Assembly: GCA_030635415.1 (NCBI GenBank)
Contig: DAOVYW010000139.1
Coordinates: 1-6,631 of the forward strand
Direction of reading: 5' to 3'
From: Candidatus Firestoneibacteriota bacterium
GTDB lineage: Bacteria; Oederibacteriota; JAAXVQ01; JAUVAV01
Length of the DNA: 6,631 nucleotides
Part shown: positions 1-5,700 of the stretch, piece by piece
Position numbering within the stretch: the stretch's first letter is position 1
Layout of the letters: each line of letters starts with the position of its first letter
Translations under genes and position numbers: made by a program
The notes under the pieces: generated by a model
Seen by the model: the letters and a program-made list of their open reading frames with translations, nothing else
Told to the model about the DNA's origin: nothing
The model's database searches: none

Positions 1-540
1 AATGCATGCGTAGCGGATTATGTAAAGCTACCCTGGTGGAGGCAGCTTCTGGGTGCCATGAGGCCAAGAGAGTGTCTGGATATAGAATTTTCAAGCCGAC
101 AGGCAGCAATACTTTTTTGGGCATATAAGGTCGGACAAAATCAGGATTGGGATCACAAGCCTAAAATCTCCAGATGTTTTCATCCAAGAGTACCGAACGG
201 GTCTCAGGAATGGCATTTATACGGCAATACACTTTATTACTATGATGTTTGGTCAAATATTCATTATGGATATGTTGGAAGAGCGGCCGGATTTTCAGAT
301 TCCATTCTTTTGGACGGAGCGGGTCTAGAGCAAATCGGATCTACGCTGTTACGTTTTAAAATGCCAAAAAAAGACTCTAAAGTTAAGGGATTGCGCGCTT
401 GGGACGGACCAAGTGACCGGGCCGGAATTAAGATTGGTATAAAACTTTATCAGATGACCCCCAATAAAGTGATGGCGCAAAATGTTATATCATTGGTTAC
501 AAATTCCGCTATAATAACTAAAAAATATTATAAACCATAA
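1..540 (+). CDS. C-terminal part of a polymorphic toxin with an Ntox44-like domain (5' end outside window)
   Basis: The reading frame has no stop back to base 1, so this is most likely the 3' end of a longer gene cut by the left edge. An ATG at 58 would give 160 aa, but its only purine-rich upstream stretch (GGTGGAGG, 35-42) is 15 nt away, rather far for a ribosome binding site. Counting from that ATG, the visible pattern is WDHKP (31-35), an aromatic Tyr/Trp stretch (55-65), NIHYGYVGRAAGF (67-79), LLDGAGLEQIG (84-94), and WDGPSDRAGIKIGI (115-128). This order (WDxK, then N-[FI]-xYG-x-[VT]-G-[RA]-A-A-G, then GAG..Q, then D-x2-x-IK.GI.) matches my memory of polymorphic toxin type 44 (Ntox44), usually the C-terminal effector tip of RHS, T6SS or contact-dependent toxins. 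Its catalytic residues and target are not certain to me. No RHS boundary motif (DPxG) is visible in bases 1-57, so the delivery architecture is unknown. The gene is AT-rich compared with the genes to its right. The adjoining lipoprotein supports a toxin-immunity reading. Confidence 0.72.
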   Translation, partial: NACVADYVKLPWWRQLLGAMRPRECLDIEFSSRQAAILFWAYKVGQNQDWDHKPKISRCFHPRVPNGSQEWHLYGNTLYYYDVWSNIHYGYVGRAAGFSDSILLDGAGLEQIGSTLLRFKMPKKDSKVKGLRAWDGPSDRAGIKIGIKLYQMTPNKVMAQNVISLVTNSAIITKKYYKP

Positions 541-543
541 GGA
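539..543 (+). promoter_or_regulatory. Ribosome binding site deciding the lipoprotein start
   Basis: AAGGA begins inside the toxin stop codon (TAA 538-540) and ends 9 nt before ATG 553. This favours ATG 553 over the TTG at 550, which directly precedes it in frame. The overlap with the stop codon suggests translational coupling of the two genes. Confidence 0.6.
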
Positions 544-552
544 TTTATATTG

Positions 553-963
553 ATGAATTTCAAACTATTTTTTAATCACATGCACATATATTTTCTGGTT
601 TGGCTAATTATTTTGATTCAAGCTACAGGATGTGATTATTTAAGTAGGGATACAGTCAAGGTTAAATTGAAAGTGAGTTTCGACGGTGGTTCCAATAATT
701 CCTTAAAAGATGTGTACATGATTGCAGGGGGTGATAAATTCTATTTGCCTGTCCTGGCAACGAATCAAGAAGAAAGCATAACCTTAAAACCCGGTTCGGA
801 TTCGCTTCCACAGCTTACATTTATCTATACACTAAACGGCAAAAAACAATTTTGGGATGGACCGGATTTTCCCATAGGCACAAGTTATCGAATAGAATTG
901 CTGGTGAATGCTGATGGAGTTATAACACAACGCAACTGTATTTTGCCATGTAGTTTAAAATGA
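553..963 (+). CDS. Small lipoprotein, candidate immunity protein for the upstream toxin
   Basis: 136 aa starting at ATG 553, 12 bp after the toxin stop. The N-terminus has a Lys, then a hydrophobic segment (about residues 12-23), then a lipobox-like ATGC with Cys27 as the predicted lipidated residue. This indicates a signal-peptidase-II lipoprotein. Asp28 at position +2 is, by the enterobacterial Lol rule, an inner-membrane retention signal, so the mature domain would face the periplasm. The mature part (about 110 aa) looks beta-rich, with VKVKLKVSF, ITLKPGSDSLPQLTFIY and a WDGP motif (101-104), and ends in two cysteines (C129, C133) that could form a disulfide. I recognise no named family with confidence. 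Position, size and export signal fit a cognate immunity protein guarding the periplasmic face, which is inference. An alternative is an unrelated small lipoprotein. Confidence 0.75.
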   Translation: MNFKLFFNHMHIYFLVWLIILIQATGCDYLSRDTVKVKLKVSFDGGSNNSLKDVYMIAGGDKFYLPVLATNQEESITLKPGSDSLPQLTFIYTLNGKKQFWDGPDFPIGTSYRIELLVNADGVITQRNCILPCSLK

Positions 964-1019
964 AGGCTCAAAGTGTTTTGTCTTTAGCATGATAACCGGG
1001 GATCAGCCGGCCGCTTTGG
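964..1019. other. Short convergent intergenic gap without a clear terminator
   Basis: The 56 bp between the stops of the lipoprotein (plus) and glycosyltransferase (minus) genes hold a GC-rich stretch with GCCGGC and a weak 4-bp AGCC/GGCT stem around 1005-1021. There is no stem followed by a T-run on either strand, so no Rho-independent terminator is supported here. Confidence 0.4.
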
Positions 1020-2636
1020 CTAGGGCTGCGCATCGCGGCGTTTAAAGTAGGTAAAGCTTAATATCCCGTCTCTGGTCTGAAAGTAAGCAAAACGGCGAGG
1101 CACCTGCTCCACATTAACATCCTCTGTCTGCTCGGAATATTGCCGGTGAAATTCGGGATTTTCCAGCAGCTCCAGATCACTTAAAAACAGAGCATCACGG
1201 GAATACAGTAATTTATCCGGATCCAAGGATATCCGTTTGACCGGGATGCCCTCGGCTGATCCGATAATAATATAATCCGGCTGCCGGTTTAAGACATATT
1301 GTCCGTCGCCCTTGGCATGGCCGGGCCAAAACTGAGCCCCTAATCTTCTTTTTGAAATCCGGCGTTTGGCAATGTATCGGTTATTCAGTCCCAGCATATC
1401 AATATAAACATAGTCAGGCGCAAAATAGGGTGTAGAACCGGCGGTATTGAGCGCGATGAGAGAGCCGGGGGGCCAGGAATAATTTATATGTTTTCCTACA
1501 ATCGTACCGAGAAAAGCAGCCGGATCAACTTGCTGGGAAGGAACCAGCATTTGCATGCCGAGCAAGGCCGTCGTTAAGATGATGGTTAAGTATTTTTTAG
1601 CCACATCGGCCTTTTTCATAAAATACGCAAAACCATAAAAACTCAAAATGCCGCAGAGCGGCATCAGGGGAATTAGCATGCGGTGCCGAGGCATGAATTC
1701 TCCGCCAACCCGGATTACCATTAAAGCGTAAGTGACAATACACAAGCTCAGATATAATATCGGCTCTCGTTTGGCACCCTTAAACCATGCCAGACCGGCA
1801 CCCATGATCGCTAAAAAAGGCAGAAACGGCGGTCGCAAACACCATTGTATTAAATAATTGATACCCGCAAATATCAGGCCGGGCGGAACATCTACCGCTT
1901 TGACGTTTACCGCATTAGGCATTAACTCGCCGTAAAACAACCAACGCCCTCCGATATGCAAAGCCGGCAGGAGCAACATGGCCCAATTAAAATGAATCCA
2001 GCGCTGCCAATTTATTTGACCTTGGCGGCGGGCCTGGTAGGTCTGATAAGCCGCGAATCCGAAAGTAATAAATATGAATATTAGTCCATCCGGACGAATA
2101 AGCGGTAAAATTCCCAAACCCAGCCCGGTTAACCAGTATTTGAACGAACCGGCAGCATTGTCTTCCAGCATGCCTAAAAAAGTTCCAGCGCAGAGTGCTG
2201 TTCCCAACGCGAAAAACGGCGCTTCCAAACCACCCCAGATCCACACGGCAAAAGAGAGCGAACAGAGCGCAAAAACCGTTGGCAGGACTATTACTAACGC
2301 ATTATTTGCGTGCCAGGCACTCCGTTGCTTAAAAAACCAAATTAAGTACCAGGTTAGAATAACAAATGAACCGAGATTGATAAGGCGGGCGGAGAATAAC
2401 AAGTCGCAGCCCAGTTTGCCCAGCACGGCTATCAATATGGTGGTTAAAAAGCTGGTATAGCCTTCCACCGGCACCCCAGGATTCCATACCAGGCCTTTCC
2501 CTTCTATCAGGTGGCGGGCATAACGCAGAGTAATATAGGTATCATCATTGACATATCCGGCATTAGCCCACAGCAAATATGCCAATATAACCATACTTAA
2601 AGATGCCAGACTGAGAGCATAATATATATTTTTCAT
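1020..2636 (-). CDS. GT-C type integral membrane glycosyltransferase (ArnT/AftB/LphB-like)
   Basis: A complete 538-aa polytopic protein. An in-frame stop (2646-2648) lies just upstream of ATG 2636, so no earlier ATG is possible; the Shine-Dalgarno sequence is weak. A first membrane segment (about residues 5-25) is followed by NDDTYITLRYARHLIEGKG (30-48) and WNPGVPVEGYTSFL (51-64). This acidic-pair loop plus the 'NPG..VEGYT.FL' block is the hallmark of GT-C transferases using polyprenyl-phosphate-linked sugars, as in mycobacterial arabinofuranosyltransferases and Legionella LphB-like proteins; D31/D32 are the likely catalytic or metal-binding acids. Further family-like blocks are WGGLEAP (134-140), RPDG (181-184), YGELMPNAVNVK (235-246) and GGEFMPRHRML (311-321). 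About ten or more hydrophobic helices precede a soluble C-terminal part (about 370-538) with IDMLGL (412-417), GHAKGDG (439-445) and PDYIII (453-458), which recur in this group. It would act in the cytoplasmic membrane, adding a sugar to an envelope glycan, lipid or protein; donor and acceptor cannot be read from sequence. It starts 89 bp after the giant gene's stop, beyond a terminator, so it may have its own promoter, though none is evident. Confidence 0.85.
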   Translation of the reverse strand: MKNIYYALSLASLSMVILAYLLWANAGYVNDDTYITLRYARHLIEGKGLVWNPGVPVEGYTSFLTTILIAVLGKLGCDLLFSARLINLGSFVILTWYLIWFFKQRSAWHANNALVIVLPTVFALCSLSFAVWIWGGLEAPFFALGTALCAGTFLGMLEDNAAGSFKYWLTGLGLGILPLIRPDGLIFIFITFGFAAYQTYQARRQGQINWQRWIHFNWAMLLLPALHIGGRWLFYGELMPNAVNVKAVDVPPGLIFAGINYLIQWCLRPPFLPFLAIMGAGLAWFKGAKREPILYLSLCIVTYALMVIRVGGEFMPRHRMLIPLMPLCGILSFYGFAYFMKKADVAKKYLTIILTTALLGMQMLVPSQQVDPAAFLGTIVGKHINYSWPPGSLIALNTAGSTPYFAPDYVYIDMLGLNNRYIAKRRISKRRLGAQFWPGHAKGDGQYVLNRQPDYIIIGSAEGIPVKRISLDPDKLLYSRDALFLSDLELLENPEFHRQYSEQTEDVNVEQVPRRFAYFQTRDGILSFTYFKRRDAQP

Positions 2637-2656
2637 TCTAAGATATTACCACAAAT

Positions 2657-2681
2657 GTAAAAACCCGCCTCTGGTTTTTAC
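2657..2681. repeat. Second inverted repeat competing with the terminator stem
   Basis: GTAAAAACC (2657-2665) and GGTTTTTAC (2673-2681) form a perfect 9-bp hairpin with a 7-nt loop. It uses bases 2659-2665 that also belong to the terminator stem, so the two structures cannot coexist. In the minus-strand transcript this hairpin would sequester the terminator's 3' arm, as an antiterminator would. Whether it is used is unknown; the A/T-rich arms make chance occurrence possible. Confidence 0.6.
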
Positions 2682-2698
2682 ACCCCAGGCGGGTTTTT
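2659..2698 (-). terminator. Strong Rho-independent terminator, bidirectional
   Basis: A 12-bp perfect stem pairs AAAAACCCGCCT (2659-2670) with AGGCGGGTTTTT (2687-2698) around a 16-nt loop. Read on the minus strand it lies 28 bp after the giant gene's stop codon and ends in a T-run, so it should end that transcript. On the plus strand it is followed by seven Ts (2694-2700), so it could work in both directions, although no plus-strand gene runs into it here. Confidence 0.9.
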
Positions 2699-2725
2699 TT
2701 CTCGCGGCTCCGGCTGATACTAAAC

Positions 2726-5700
2726 TTATTTCCGATTAAGCCCTTTCAATTGCAGCTTCATGTCAATACGCTTGCCGTCTATGCGCGGGTCACCAAAGAG
2801 TTGCTTCTTAAGTTCAAATGCCAAGGCCTGCTCCGCCATGGTTGTTTCCCGCTTCATCTTCGTAACCTGCTTGGTCTGCTTGCCCAGGGCGGACACCAAC
2901 CTGCCGCTGCCGTCATATTGCAGAATAGTGGTTTCTCCGTCATGGTCCGTTACCTGCGCGGTCATAGCCAGCACTTTTCCGGTCTTGTCTGTCATGTACT
3001 CGTACTTCGTCTCCGAATCGTCCTGTTGCTTAACCTTAACTAATCTCCCCGCCTTGAAATATCTCTGTTCCCTTACTTCACCCAGCTCATTACAAGTAGT
3101 TGCTATTACCTCCTCATTTTCTCCCCGGCCCTGGTATACAAAAGTCTTCTGCGTCCCCTCCGCTTCCAGAGAGATGAGCCGTCCACTCTTATCGTATTGC
3201 ATAACCGTAATCCCTGTCCCGGCCGTACGTTTCGTCACCGTGGTCTGCTTGACCTGGCCCCGGCTGTCCAGCACATAACTGTAAGTCCGGCTTTCTCCCT
3301 TGCAGGCCTCTGATAGCAGCCGGCCGGCGATATCCCTGTGTTTTACTGTAATATCACCCAGAGTGGCAGTAATGGTCTCCGTCACCCCGGATTCCTCAGA
3401 TGTAAACGCGTCTCGGCCGCACTGCCGATCTAACATCTCTATAGCCCGGCCTTTCTCGTCGCGTGAAACATTTATTGCATCCTGGCATTCCTGGGCCGCT
3501 ATGGCTGCCAGCTTCACATCCGCAGGTATATTCTCTTCGCCCAGCAAGATCAGCTTGGCCGGTTCTAATTGCACTACCCGGCTGACCAGATTAAGTATGC
3601 GTCCTGGCAGGGACTTATCATACCCCTCTCCGAACAAAGCTTGGCCGGCCTCATTCAGAGCCGCGATAAGTTCGGCCATCCCAGCATCTGCTCCCTCCAG
3701 TGCCGCGATAATCTCTTCCCTACTCATCTTGGAAAGAGCCATCCGGACTAGTTCCGGGACATCTTCCAATCCCTTTATACCCTGTAATTTTGCGGCTAGT
3801 TCGTCCTTGAAAGACGCTTCTGTCCGGCTAGCCGCCCGGACACTCTCACCACCGGATACACTGGTGTCTTCTATGCCGCGCTGCTTAGCCGGCTGCTCCC
3901 CACTGCTACTGCCGTCAGCCAGGGTGGCACCTTGGGCCTTATTGCCGAAAGAAGTACGGACTACTGCCGAGCTGCCGTCAGCGGCACTGGCAGAGCCCCC
4001 GGATTCCTTTGCTCCAATCGGTCCCACAGCCTCGACATCCAGCTTCTGCTTCAATTCATCGGCATATAATTCCTCTCTTCTATCGCCGCTGCCATGATCC
4101 CAAGCAGTATCATTTACGTCTTCCGCCACGCCGTTGGGCCACCATATCCATCCATCGGTCTCCTTTTCATATATAACTTTTGTCCACCGGTAATCATAAT
4201 CAGTACACTTTCCATACTTATCTCTACTAGCACAATATTTGTTAAGACTTATTACTTTGTACCCACTATAGCCTGAATAATATGGATTACTATACGTATT
4301 ATTAGAAAAAGTTGCTGTTGGCCTACTGCCGGTATCCATTGAGACCGTTTTAATATTTGGTTTGTACCGGGTCCGAGTGTGGAACTGGGTTGCTATGTGG
4401 CGTATGTTCCAGAAAGTGGAAGTCGTAGACCGGTCACTGTTGATTTTTATTTTTACATCCGCCCACATAGTAATTTCGCCGGTCAGCAGGGCCTCGGACT
4501 TGCACTCTCCCAAGGACCATCTAACCCCGTTCCCGTGCGGCTGATATTTCCCTTTCGGCGAATCCCAGGTATAAGTTTCTTTTCTAGTGTGATGCTTTAC
4601 CATGCTATCTTTTACGAATTCCCATGCACCCTGATTGTCCCCGCCACGGGTCACCTGCATCTTGGTAGTATTTTTCGCAGCTGTGCCGTCCACCTTCACG
4701 CCGGTGGCAGCGTCTATCCCCTTGAGAATTTCGCTCTCAAAGTAGAATCCCCACCTATCGTAAACCACCTCGCCTGACCAGTATTTACCGTCATTGCCGG
4801 TAAAGCTCTCCTCCGCTTTATTCCAATACGACCCCTTGGCAAAGCTGGTTCCGGCATAAGTATGCACCACGTCCATGGTGTCGCACCACCATTGCAGATT
4901 GAAGTGTCTGTCATGTTCCATGAGAGCGCCTGCGTCCTCCATTTTGGACTGGCCATATATCGAATCAATTTCATCCCCGGAATAAGTATATTCGTAGAAC
5001 AACGCCTTATCACCCTCCGTATATACCCGGTGCCGGATGGATGTCGCCGAACCAAAGTACGTTGTTCCTTTATCGTTCCCCATGGTTTCAATCTCATTAC
5101 TCTTGGGAAAGAAGGTATATTTGATGCGCTCCCCGTCCTCCCGTGTTCCCACCGCAGAAGTCACGAAATCGCCATTGTTCTTGAATATTATCCGCTCATC
5201 CATGCTGTCCGGCTGCAGCAATTTCTGGGTCCTCAATACTCCGGTCGAAGAATCATAAGTTTCTTCCCCGCTGCCTTTGTGTATTCCCTTATAATCCGAG
5301 TAATTGACACTCGCCCGGGTATGCACCGGATCTTTCGTGCCGTCGGTATAGTTCCACTCATAAGTAGCGCCCAGCGTATAGCTGGTAAAAGCATGGGTTG
5401 AAACTCCGGTATGGGAATTATAATCCGTGGTGGTCGTCGCCAGCATGCTGCCGCCACCATCATAGTTTTCCGCAAAGGTGTAGTATATTATTCCGGAAAA
5501 ATCGTTGGCTTTAATCGTGGTCTCGGTTATGCCGCCCAGACCGCCATTCCCGGAACTGCTGCCACCGGCGGCCGAGCCGGATTCGGAGTAATAAGCCGCC
5601 CCGGTATCTTTATCAAACCAGGTAGTCACAGTACCCAGCGCAGTACTATTCTTGCTTTCCGATACAATTCCGGTTTCCTCACTGGAAGTGAAGTCCGTGT

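Noticed and set aside
550..552. TTG at 550 as the lipoprotein start
   Set aside because: It is directly followed by ATG 553, which has a well-placed AAGGA 9 nt upstream; the rarer TTG adds only one residue.
1005..1039. GC-rich inverted repeats at the convergent junction as a terminator
   Set aside because: The stems are short or contain mismatches, and none is followed by a T-run on either strand.
2074..2460. A 128-codon plus-strand open frame inside the glycosyltransferase gene
   Set aside because: It is antisense to coding sequence that clearly encodes conserved family motifs and membrane helices; its own translation looks random.
3300..4097. A 265-codon plus-strand open frame opposite the giant gene
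   Set aside because: It lies fully antisense to the Ser/Gly/Ala linker and helical block, its Ser/Ala-rich translation is the mirror of that composition, and it shows no recognisable domain or ribosome binding site. It is treated as a shadow frame.
4714..5475. Several 70-180 codon frames on both strands overlapping the giant gene's middle
   Set aside because: They overlap an uninterrupted repeat protein, have no recognisable motifs, and look like alternate-frame noise.
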